Shown: piece by piece, positions 43,055 to 53,200 of the stretch
Layout: the number at the start of each line of letters is the position of its first letter
Position numbering within the stretch: position 1 is the stretch's first letter
Assembly: GCA_038373885.1 (NCBI GenBank)
Contig: JAWZYV010000707.1
Coordinates: 62,001-126,000 of the forward strand
Length of the DNA: 64,000 nt
From: Cheiracanthium punctorium
Lineage: Eukaryota; Arthropoda; Arachnida; Araneae; Cheiracanthiidae
Reading direction: 5' to 3'
The notes under the pieces: model-generated
Told to the model about the DNA's origin: nothing
Databases searched by the model: none
The model's input: the letters and a program-made list of their open reading frames with translations, nothing else
Position numbers and translations under genes: made by a program

Positions 43055-43125
43055 TCTGGCAAATTCGACATGTGTACGTTTTCAGGATAATGCTCGAAAG
43101 CATGTAGTCTTAGGGGGAAAAGTTT
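43055..43125 (+). pseudogene. Possible Tc1-like transposase scrap
   Basis: One frame reads TCVRFQDNARKHVV, matching the second catalytic Asp block (F-x-QDNAR-x-H) of Tc1-like transposases. Nothing else around it is clearly related, so this is tentative. From 42707 to 43054 nothing else is recognisable. Confidence 0.4.
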
Positions 43126-43129
43126 GTAG

Positions 43130-44159
43130 ACGCCCATTTCTGAAGTTTAACTTAAACATTGTAGTTAGTTCAATGAAATTATTCCTAAAACAATAAAATA
43201 ATTAAATCGTTAGTTTTTTTATAGTTCATTACTTGATTAATATTAATTACGGTTTCGCATTTGACTAAGACTGTTTTTATACAAATTACCATATTGTTTT
43301 CTCTGTGCATTATTCAGTATTTACAATGAGCGTTTTGTTTTATTGAAAGTCTACACGATGGGGGTGGCTTGGGCGGCGAACTTTAAAAAAGCATTTACCA
43401 TTACACCTGGCAACCACTCTAAAAGGTATTTGAGTAATAGCCATATTTCCTACTTTCGTTTATGAATAACTAATTAGTTCTTGAAAAAAAAAAAAAAAAA
43501 AACACAAATTTAAAAGAAATTTTAGAACTTGTTGTGTGACATGATTCGTTTTTACAGGGAACGAAATTTTAAATATGCAACTGGCATGGTACTTAACTCG
43601 AATACTTTTTCGAAAGGGTGTAAATGAGTCTTAAGGCTCAGGGCCGTCGCTAGTGGCGGTGCAGGTTCTGCACCGCACAAAGGTGCCAAGGTAAAGGGGG
43701 CGCTGAGACGACTGAAGATAAGCTTAGCGAAAATTGAACATTTTCCGAAAAAAAAAAGAAATTGAAAAAGTAAACATCCTTTGTTTAAGTTTATATTGCA
43801 AACACCTAAGAAAGGGCTTTCTCCGCTAAAAGGCCCCGCTACAATGTTTTTGCAAATTTAGGGGTTTATCATTAGGTTTCATCTTACAAGTTCTTGTGTA
43901 CACTACACTCGTTGCGGACTGTAAAGTCATTGAGACTGAGACTCTACCGAAGGGGGGAGGGGGGGGGGATCTACGCGACATCGTACGCAGACGGAAAATC
44001 AACGTGGCTAATTTAGATTTGTAAACAATAAAAAATGCATGTGGATAGTTACCCCGTGCGGATTATTACCCCCACCTATCCTACAGTTCATGTTAATTAA
44101 TATTTTTGGAGGATTTGCTGGCCAGTCTTGGACGCGGGCCATATGTTGTGCATACGTTA
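43130..44159. other. No gene recognised; one hAT-like end
   Basis: A hAT-like terminus CAGGGCCGTCGCTAG begins at 43639, without a visible partner end. G run near 43960. No domain in any frame. Confidence 0.4.
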
Positions 44160-44380
44160 AGCCCGGGTTTTCTACTCGCGTCGACGTCAAACGCTCGAAT
44201 TTGTCAACCGCGGTGCCCGGGGTCTTTCGTGCGTCCGCCAGATCTGGACGTCCCCGCTCCTACGGAACGCTAAAAGGAAACCACCTTTTAGGAAGTGCCT
44301 TCTTTGGACGCCAGAGACACGCGCTGAGGTCATTAATCACTCTGCGCGTCTACTCTGGACGCGAGTAGGAAACCAAGGCT
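44160..44380. mobile_element. GC-rich MITE with TTA duplication (PIF/Harbinger-like)
   Basis: 221 bp, distinctly GC-rich against an AT-rich background. Left end AGCCCGGGTTTTCTACTCGC and right end in reverse AGCCTTGGTTTCCTACTCGC pair over about 23 bp. TTA flanks both sides (44157-44159, 44381-44383), which fits the PIF/Harbinger superfamily. No coding capacity. Confidence 0.65.
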
Positions 44381-44383
44381 TTA

Positions 44384-45250
44384 CGTAGGTGATCTTGATC
44401 ATCCAAGGTAAAAATTAATATGCCATTTACCGGAGTAAAACCGAACTTTTCCTTTCTCTGTGTGGCAATTAAAATTTAATTAATTATTCAGTGCTACCCA
44501 CAAGGTCAAATTTACTGATATGTGATACCATAATACGGTGATGATGTGGATGACCGTTCTTCGCTTTCAGTTTCTTTCCCCTTCATGGGCGTCTACCTGA
44601 GGTCCTGAGATGTTGCAGAGAGGAGTACTGTTGTATTTGTTGGTGGGAGGGGGAGGGGCTCATCTTGGACTCTCCCGCACTTTAGTATTAAAATAATCAA
44701 AAATGTTCAGTACACTATTCACTATACCGACGGATTGGGGGGACGACGATCTGGGAGTCCATGGTGACAAATACAAATCTGGAAATGAACATGGACTCAA
44801 AAGGGGTGAAAAGAGAGATACATTTTACATTTGTTTTTAATCGAAGTTGCCTGGTACGTAAATGTGTGCAGAAAGATAGGGATGTTGGTAGGTGTTTCTA
44901 AAGTTAATTTTTTTTTTGTTCTATACTGAAGTTTGTATTGTTTTAGTACTAGGACAGTCTGTAGTATTTTACAGCCTGATAATAGCATTCCTCTCATACA
45001 AACACTAGTATAGGCATTCTTGCATAAGGGGGGAGGCTCAAAATTTGAAAAGATTTACCAACCTAACAAAAAAGTAACATGAATTGGCGTTAATTATTTT
45101 CTAAAATCCATAAATACAATCCACTTAATTTGTATTATACATTGATTGAAATGCGAAGTATCTTATCCAAGGGAGGGCGATCTCTCTTCCCTTGAGCACA
45201 TTTAAAAATTTGTGGAGTTGCTAGGGAGTTTTACCCACTTTTGTACCTAG
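44384..45250. other. No gene recognised
   Basis: Mixed AT-rich sequence with no repeat pair or domain visible. Confidence 0.4.
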
Positions 45251-45253
45251 GTT

Positions 45254-45600
45254 TATACTGTCTGTACTCATCATTGAAAAGATGCAAAGGAGAAGGCTTT
45301 CCTTCTGTGACCAGTGTTGCTTACCGGCATGGGCCATTGAGTGCTCCGCCGGAACCCAGACCCAGCGATTATTCTGTCTGCTCTCATCATTGAAAAGATA
45401 CAATGGAGAAGGCTCTCCTTCTCTGAACAGTGTTGCTTCCCGGCATGGGTCATTGAATGCTCCGACGGAACCCAGACCCAGCGATTGCGAAATCGTTGAC
45501 AGCATTCAAAGACTCATGCTGGGAAGCAACACTGGTCAGAGAAGGAGAGCCCTCTCCATTACATCTTTTCAATGATGAGAGCAGACAGAATAAATCTGGA
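45254..45600. repeat. Two direct copies followed by an inverted copy
   Basis: A unit of about 118 bp (CTCATCATTGAAAAGATNCA, GGAGAAGGCT, GTGTTGCTT-CCGGCATGGG) starts at 45254 and at 45372, then its reverse complement lies at about 45507-45595. Copy two and the inverted copy would form a hairpin of nearly 90 bp with about 8 mismatches. No known family was recognised. Confidence 0.75.
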
Positions 45601-46539
45601 TTCAAGACTGAAAATGAATTGGGAGGAGGACGGGGGCGATGATCCAACAGTGGAAAAATTCTTTGTGAAACTTTTCTCTCCCCTCTTTCAAGCATTTCTG
45701 ATTCCACTACTGATCTGCAATTTAACAAGTCGAGCCATATTTAAATAACTTTTGATTCAGGTAGTATTTTACATTACCTATGCAAATGGTGTTTTTCCCC
45801 CGACCCCCAATGATATAAAAAAATAAATAAAAATCCTGAAGGTTAACATTTTGTTTTATTATACATTTTGCATAGGTAAAATAAGCTTTTTTTAAAATTA
45901 GTCCAAACTAAAACTATTTACATTGCTTTAAAATTTTGCTTTTATGTACAACTTGTTTGGGTCAAATAAGCTTTTTCATTAAAATTAGCCCCTTCCACAC
46001 AAAAATTTTCTATATTTTCTACCGTACTCAAAATTAATTTAGTTACTATTAACTTTAATTTATTTTTCTCCAATCGTATATAGAATAGTAAATTATTTTC
46101 GCCTTTTTTACAGCTACAGTTTTTATAAAGAAGTAAAAGGAGTAGCGTTGGGGATACAATTGCAAAATAAAATAATAGTTAATTTTATTGACATTTGAAT
46201 AATTCATTTTAATAACACTTTTTAATTTTTGAAACCAAACCTATGTATTTAACATTAATTACGCTTTCTCTTGTGTGAACTATGGCAAAGAAAGGGTTAA
46301 ACTGACAGTTTCAGTCACTTTAAGCAAAGGAATTGTTTCGGATTATCTATTTGTCGAATTATCTTCCTCAATCGTGATTGAGCAAGATAATTCGAACGAT
46401 TATTATTAAAAAAATTATTCGTCTATTATTCGCCATAAAAAAATCTTGTTAATTCAACAATTTTATTCGAAATTTTAGAGGAATATAATGATATGGTTAA
46501 ACTTTTTTTGTTTAACCATATCATTAATAATAAAAAACA
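45601..46539. other. No gene recognised
   Basis: AT-rich. A small inverted pair (TTTAACCATATCATTA with GATATGGTTAAAC, about 46488-46525) lies close to the hAT remnant. It may be the decayed 5' part of that transposase gene. Confidence 0.35.
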
Positions 46540-46960
46540 AACACGTTATCTGATTGGGAAGACAAAGAAATCTTAAAACATTGCAAAGACTTGTACTTAA
46601 AATTAATTGATGATATCGATGGTGAATCTCTTTTCGAGGAGCTAATATCGTTAAAATGTATTTTGAATACGAATATGCCGGCAAAGGACGTATTAAATTT
46701 TATTTACAATAGCAATTTAATTGACACATTTCCAAATACCGCAATCTCGCAATGAATATATTTATCACTTCCAGTTACAGTCGCTTCCACAGAAAGAAGT
46801 TTTTCCAAATAAAAAATTATAAAAAAATTATTTACGATCATCAATGAGCCAAGAACGGCTTTCAGATTTATCACTAATTTCTATAGAATATGAATAATTA
46901 GATAAAGTAGACATAAATATTACAGTTGAAAGGTTTGCTAATGCAAAAGCTAGAACTTAA
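46540..46960 (+). pseudogene. hAT transposase C-terminal remnant
   Basis: Encodes DKEILKHCKDLYLKLI, SLFEELISLKC and NLIDTFPNTA, then the hATC dimerisation signature LPVTVASTERSFSK, then a stop, and in another frame LRSSMSQERLSDLSLISIEY and VERFANAKART with a terminal stop at 46958-46960. This matches ZMYM1/52-kDa-repressor-like hAT transposases. At least three stops and one frameshift mark it as dead. The catalytic part is not recognisable upstream. Confidence 0.85.
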
Positions 46961-47942
46961 TACTAGTGGTTCCTTTTAAAAAAATCTCTAACTAAACTAT
47001 ATCTTATTCCAAGCAATACCAGCCATAATTATCAAATAATTATATTTGTCATAATTTTAAGCTTTTTACTCGTACGAAGAAATATTTTTACTCTTAATAT
47101 ATTTTTCTGGCATATTAACGAATTTTAGATATGCAGGCAAACTTTTAGTACTCTTTTAAAGATATTAATTTTTTAAAAGAATTTTAGACATTATAATGTA
47201 ACTTTCGTGTTTTTGTTTCTACAAACTGTTTTATAATTTTAGAAAGATCTAATATAACAATTGACCTACAACTTTTTTCCTCAACATTAAACGAATTTTA
47301 TTTCGTTTTTATTGATAGAGCCATAATTTTTAGTCATACGTATTTTTATTTCGTGCCATGCTTTTAAACATTTTATTAATGCATTGTCATGGATTCGAAA
47401 ACATTTTGAACAGTGCACAAATTCCTAAATTCTGTAGTAGAAAAGTGTTTTTTTTTTCCCTTTTTCCAAGTATTTTACATTCAAAACAAAACTCAGAATT
47501 TAATTTAATAAAACACATAAGCCATGTTCTTTTTACTTTTTTTTTTTTTTTTTTTTGCTCCATTTTCCCATATTGTACGAATAAGAGATACTACACTTGA
47601 GTTGCCAATGTGAAAGTTGAATTAATCAGCCCTTTGAAATGTTTGATTTTTTATTAAAACATCTACTGTTCTTGAAATTAAATTAATAACCATCTACCAG
47701 GATCTTCTACGCTGCTATCCGAAATAGGTCACTTGAATGTCAAACCTATCTTATCTAAATCTGGATAAGCAAAGAAGCTTCAATAATCGATGCTTCCAAA
47801 TAATATAGAAGCATTTTTGAAATTAATTAATAGTTTCAAGTTAATAATAATAAATTGAGTTATTATTATTTAATAATTTGAGTTTACTATTATTAACTAA
47901 TCAACTATTAATTAATTAGTTAATAATAATATAGTTTTTATA
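46961..47942. other. No gene recognised
   Basis: Very AT-rich with T runs at 47448 and 47537 and TTAATAATAA repeats at 47820-47930. No domain visible. Confidence 0.4.
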
Positions 47943-48080
47943 TATGCACTGTTTGTTTATAAATAAAGCAATATAACACAAGGAAAACTACAAACGACAA
48001 ATTTTAACATAGTTAATAACTTGTCGTTTGTAGTTTTCCTTGTATTATATCGCTGTATTTATAAACAAAGAGTGCACATA
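47943..48080. repeat. Long near-perfect hairpin
   Basis: Arms 47943-48000 and 48021-48080 pair over about 58 bp with about four mismatches and a small bulge. The inner 20 bases, AACTACAAACGACAA and neighbours, pair perfectly. The loop is 20 bp. Such a snap-back could be a MITE or a small-RNA source. Confidence 0.8.
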
Positions 48081-48116
48081 TAAAATTAAAATATTTTCAT
48101 GCTTCTTATTACTTAC

Positions 48117-48302
48117 CGAACATGTACCATGTAAGGAAAGTATTGTAATCATGAAAAAAAATTGACTTCGATATTTTGGTGTATTTACACTTTTAAGGTC
48201 TTCTGAATCCGAACATGTACCATGTAAGGAAAGTATTGTAATCATGAAAAAAAATTGACTTCGATATTTTGGTGTATTTACACTTTTAAGGTCTTCTGAA
48301 TC
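48117..48302. repeat. Perfect 93-bp tandem duplication
   Basis: Two adjacent copies, 48117-48209 and 48210-48302, starting CGAACATGTACCATG and ending GGTCTTCTGAATC; I see no difference between them. The length is 31 codons, so a minus-strand frame stays open through both, but there is no sign of a gene. Confidence 0.88.
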
Positions 48303-48369
48303 CATTTATTCTATTTTGACGAGATGTATGTATATATATATGTATGTGTGTGTGTATATGAGTGAACAC

Positions 48370-48950
48370 GATAGCTCCTAAACGGGCCATTCGATTCAGC
48401 TCAAATTGGGTATATATGTTATAAACCACCGTTGCAAAACCGGTATTGATTTTGGTGTGTATAGGACTTATAGTTTTTCTACAGATTTACGACAAAGATT
48501 TCTTTTACATTATGGCCTATGGGGGGAAATTCTTGAAAGTTCGCTAGGGTTTAAACGGTACATTCGATTGAGCTCAAATGAAATATATATTTTATAAACC
48601 ACCATTGTAAGACCGGTATTGATTTTGATGCGTATAGGACTTATAGTTTTTTTTACAGGGCTACGACAAAGATTTCTTTTACATTATGGCCTATGGGGGG
48701 AAATTCTTGAAAGTGCACTAGCGTTTAAACGGTGCATTCGATTGAGCTCAAATTGTATATATATATATTATAAACGACGATCGTAAGACCCCGGAATTGA
48801 TTTTGGTGTGTATAGGACTTATAGTTTTTTTACAGGGCTATGACAAAGATTTCTTTTACATTATGGCCTATGGGGAGAAGTTCTTGAAAGAGCGCTAACG
48901 TTTAAATGGTGCATTCGATTGCGCTTCAATTTGGTATATATGTTTGAATT
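48370..48950. repeat. Satellite-like tandem array, about 175-bp unit
   Basis: Just over three units with period 174-177. Anchors CATTCGATTNAGCTCAAA recur at about 48388, 48562, 48736 and 48913, and TTACATTATGGCCTATGGGG recurs in each. It follows TATATATGTATGTGTGTG tracts, as in the tandem interiors of the Helitrons in this window. Confidence 0.8.
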
Positions 48951-49233
48951 GTTCATTGATTAAAATTTATTTAAATGCTTGGTAATGATCTTAATCTTCA
49001 GTGTTCGGAAAGTTGAGTGGAGTCACTCCAGAGTTTTTAGATTTAAGAATTTCTCTTTACTTTTGAATCAATGTCCTGGTATCTCAGTGCGAATCGGAAG
49101 CGTTATACCAAAGTGAGCTTTCACCTAGTTGTTAAGTGAATTCACTCGTTAAACATTATGGCAGTGTTCTATAATTACTGTTGAAAAAAAAAAAATTACA
49201 CTTTATTCTATCCTCCCTTTCTTTCTTTCTTTC

Positions 49234-49264
<31 letters not shown>

Positions 49265-50950
49265 TTGACGTAAAGAACAGGCAACCCCTTGAAGGATACC
49301 TCCCAAGTCCGCGCTTGAACTTAATGAATTCCATATCACTAGAACTCCTGCAAAAGACTAGTCTAGATGGAAGCAAGTCTGATCTCCGCACCCATGGCAA
49401 CTGTTAGCTACCTATCACAGTGTTTCCACTGATTTCACGAGTACGAGCACGTATACCACATGCCCTGGGTGAGTTTGCGGCAGTGCCGGGTACGCATCGG
49501 GCTACCCTACGGTCCGAACAATGCCGTATATTCTCTACTGAATACAAATACGGGTATTCTAAAATCATAATTTTGTTTCAAAAACTGAATATTTATAGGG
49601 GCGCCACCTACCGAGTCTCGGTTTAAGTATGATATTTGCCAACTGAATAAGTACATGGAATAGTAAAATGATACTTTGGTTCCGATGACTGAAATTTTTT
49701 TATGTAGGGGCACTAAATTAGTGTTTGCACAAAGGCGCCTGACACATCCGCGACGTCTCTGTTAAGGCTATAGTTTCGGTTTAATTTCTGACACAAATTA
49801 CAATATGAAAATTTTGAAGGGCCGATTTAAAATAAATTATTTAAATTAGGGGTCACTCACAAATATCAATATCGAAATTTTCCGTAATTTTATAGGCCGG
49901 CATCCCCTGAAATATCAAATAAGGTCAAGGACAGACTGCCCTATCAGTTTTGATATCGATATCATACCCAAGCCGAAACAGATGTCCTCGCGCCGATTTT
50001 TAAATAAAAATTTTAATCCTCTAAAATAAGCTTTAACGAATTTCGGCCCATAGAAGTAATGTATTTAGAATCTTTTGTGCGACCCTGTAGATAAACTATC
50101 CAATCGATTGGAACTAAAAGGGGAGGTGCACAACATGTTACAACAATCTTAAATATAAAGTTTCAACATTCTACGACCAATAGTTTTGAGATATGCGAGT
50201 TACATACATACATACGTAGGTACGTACAGACGGTATGGAAAAACCGGTCAAAATAGACTGGCGGTCAGTCAAAATGGGTTGCACATATGGTTGCAAAATG
50301 GGCTGCATTTATATGATCGTGCATGCTAGCGTACGATTAGATGCATCGCAAAAATTCTTAAAAGTAAAGTTAGAGGAAGTCAAAATCGGTTTTTTCGTCG
50401 AAATCTGGCCCTCGAAAATTTTCGGGATCACATTACTTCCTTGTACGGAGTCAAGGAGTACTTTAAGTCAAGACGAAAAGTGTCTGATGAATTATCAGAA
50501 TATCTCAGACACTTTTTCGATTTCTATGATCAGCAATTTTCATGAATTATCAGAATCCTTTAAGAATTAATGAAAAATTTGTTTCATCAATACTTTCATT
50601 TTATATTTATGTAAATAAAACACACAACACAATTTTGATTGAAGAAATTGCAATTCATCAAACTTTGGCATTTTAAAGTATTTTTTTGTTTCGTTTTGTT
50701 TTGTTAGTTAGGTAGTTACTGACACAGTTTTTGTAGACATGGAGTGTCACGATGAAGATCTTTTCAAATGTGTTTGCCAGATAACGCAAATGGGGGGGAG
50801 GGGGATTAAAATCCTGAAAGTCGTACAAGATTTCAGTTTTTGATAATTGATCGCCAAGTTTGCTGCTAAAAAATAACTTCAAAACCGAATCAAGCCTGGG
50901 GATATCTTCCGAATTCGGCTAGAAACTAGGAAAGTATAGTAAGAATATGC
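48951..50950. other. No gene recognised; T-run-bounded insert and dispersed repeat
   Basis: CTTTC repeats and a T run at about 49216-49266 precede a less AT-rich stretch to about 49500, which on the minus strand would be a sequence with an A-rich tail, possibly a retroposed copy. At 50160-50215 the text TTTCAACATTCTACG and ATGCGAG, then ATACATACATACG, resembles 37277-37318, pointing to a shared dispersed repeat. Confidence 0.4.
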
Positions 50951-50959
50951 CTGGCGGAT

Positions 50960-51120
50960 ATTGTATAATAGTGTTAGTAGGCAATTTTAATATAGATTTC
51001 AATTCCAAATATGTGTTAAACAAGAAAGACAAACACGGCACACTCATGGATTATTTTAAGCTAGACTTCGATTCCAAAGATGAAATTTATGGAACAAGAA
51101 AGCTAGTTGATTCCTTTTAA
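50960..51120 (+). pseudogene. Endonuclease-like fragment, copy 1
   Basis: One frame reads IVLVGNFNIDFNSKYV, then KHGTLMDYFKLDF and YGTRKLVDSF, then a stop. GNFN resembles the GDFN motif of APE-like endonucleases, followed by the usual spacing to a hydrophobic segment. It could derive from a LINE or a Helentron-type endonuclease. Truncated at both ends. Confidence 0.45.
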
Positions 51121-51539
51121 CGCTTCCACTCTCACCAACCTAAAAAATTTGCGAGCTTTGCAGTCGTGGTTCTTTAGTAGTTATGCATAGGTTTCAACGC
51201 TCCCAAAAGAACTAGATGAAAACTAAAGTGAGAAAATTAGCGATAAACGCAGCAGTTAAGGAATATGAAGGCACTTAATTATTAAAACTACTTTAGTTCG
51301 CAACCCAAAATAAATAAATATAGCAATGTAATGCTGTACTTACATGGTGTTCCAAATCGCCTTTTAATTCTAAATTAAGGTTGCCACATAAATACAAAAA
51401 ATCGTCATGGTAACTACATATGTTTAATTATTACTACTTTGGCTGGAGTCAGGGCGTTGAAGTAGAAATCAACCCAAGAAAGCCAAACACGGCCCATTCA
51501 TAGATTATGATGCACATTCCAAATAGTATAACGGTGAAG

Positions 51540-51680
51540 TACAGTTGGAATATGCTTGGCGAAAATTGTAAAACAATTTTATTTAGCGATTTTAGAATAG
51601 ATTTCATTTCAAATATGTGTTTTATGGAACAACGGAGAAAAATGCGGCACACTCATGAATAACGATACACTTTCCAACTT
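51540..51680 (+). pseudogene. Endonuclease-like fragment, copy 2
   Basis: A more decayed relative of 50960-51120: TATTTAGCGATTTTAGAATA, GATTTCATTTC, AAATATGTGTT and GGCACACTCATG align with GGCAATTTTAATATAGATTT, CAATTCC, AAATATGTGTT and GGCACACTCATGG in the first copy. Coding capacity is lost. Between the two and up to 52158 nothing else is recognised. Confidence 0.45.
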
Positions 51681-52158
51681 AATGGAATAAGAAAAGATAT
51701 ATGGAAGACACATGGGTTATGATACGCTTTAAATATATAGCACTTTAGTGCGCATTTAAAATCTGAAAATGTGTACTTTTCTTTCTTTCTTTTTTTAGTG
51801 CCTGTTGAGCGTCCTCTCTTTCTGTTGGAAAAGTGAACTGAATGAATATAATTAGTAACTATATTATTTATATTTCGTTGGAGTGAACGGGAAGGAATGT
51901 GATTTGAGAATTGTTCTAAAATTCCTGCGATGATTTTTATAACATAATAACTTTAAAAGTCGTTCGGGAGAAATTAGTTTATTCAGCAAGGAATAGAAAA
52001 AAGAAGAGAATGAAAACAATAATCTGAGCCAGCTTTTATTCTAAGCTGTGATATGAACAGCGTTATTGCTGTGCTTATTTATGATTTTCTTTTGCACATG
52101 TTACTGATTCTTGTATTATTTTGAGTTATTGGGATGCGAGCCGTAGAATCTACATATA

Positions 52159-52720
52159 CATTGCCCTCCAAAAGTTAAGGTACAACCTGTTTTTTGTGAA
52201 TAATATGGAAACGAATGAACATAGAAGCAAAAAATTTGGACTAACTAAGCACTAAATAGTTCTTTATTGAGTACGACATAGAAATTTGCATAAATTCAAC
52301 ACAAACATGGTGTAAAAGCAAAAGAACACTTTTGGTAGAAAAGTCCACTTTTGGAGAAAACAGTTTATCAAAGCCTTTTGTGGAAACATGTGGTGGAAAC
52401 ATTACAAAAATGAGTTCTAATAAGGAATGTGTCCACCCCTATCGGCATCGATTCTCCATGCTGCTAATTAAGTTGTCGGACACTTCAATAGGGAGCGAAG
52501 ACCACGTCCAGCTCATGCAACGATCTTAGAGGAGGACTTGAAGGAGCCACTTGTCTTCCAAGGTAGTCCCAAACATGTTCTATCGGATTGAGGTCTGGAG
52601 ATTGAGCTGGCCATTCCATTCGCTCCAAACCTTAACTCTCAAGATAATCCTCAACAAGCACAGCTCGGTGAGGTCGGGCATTATCATTCATCAGAAATCA
52701 GGGGAATGGTTTCCCTGAAA
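52159..52720 (-). pseudogene. Tc1-like element remnant with transposase C-terminus
   Basis: A terminus CATTGCCCTCCAAAAGTT lies next to TA at 52157-52158. On the minus strand, about 52695-52460 encodes MNDNARPHRAVLVEDYLES, a stop, then [20 protein letters not shown] and LGRQVA. These are the second Asp block and the Glu block of a DD34E transposase. The first Asp and the other terminus are missing; the element is cut at about 52725, where the dispersed repeat shared with 40125-40262 starts. Confidence 0.82.
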
Positions 52721-52724
52721 TTTT

Positions 52725-52855
52725 TCGAGTGCTTGGACACCTTCGTCGTAGCTCAACACTCCACGGTTTTGGAAGAAATGGCGTGGCAAGCTTCTGACAA
52801 TGGTGGCAGCGAAGCTACTTTTTTTTTAGAACGGAGAAATATGAGAGGATAAAGC
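52725..52855 (+). repeat. Dispersed repeat, copy B
   Basis: Counterpart of 40125-40262 (see there for shared blocks). Abuts the truncated end of the Tc1-like remnant. To 53200 nothing further is recognised apart from an A run at 53100-53115. Confidence 0.5.
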
Positions 52856-53200
52856 CTACGTTGTGGAGGCAATTACAATGGGTGCTAAAACAAAAACACT
52901 TGACAAAAATATGTCTACACTCAGTATAGTATTTAATAATTACCCACTTAAAATAAATAGCTTCATATTCACTTTTTATTACATACCGAAATCGGAATTG
53001 CATACTCTGCGGAAACTTTTCGCATTCGTACGATTTCGTTTGGTGGGAACATCCTCCCTTATATCAATGCTTCATGCATAGAAAATCATTTTATTTGTAA
53101 AAAAAAAAAAAAAAAGTTAAACTGGGTAATCTTGAAAAGCTATTTTAAATGAATCGGAATCGCGCGCAATTTTCCTTTTAAAGTCTGATAACCGTGACTT

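Noticed and set aside
45221..45728. Several overlapping frames with similar peptides
   Set aside because: They arise from the direct and inverted 118-bp units being read on both strands; no single frame spans all units.
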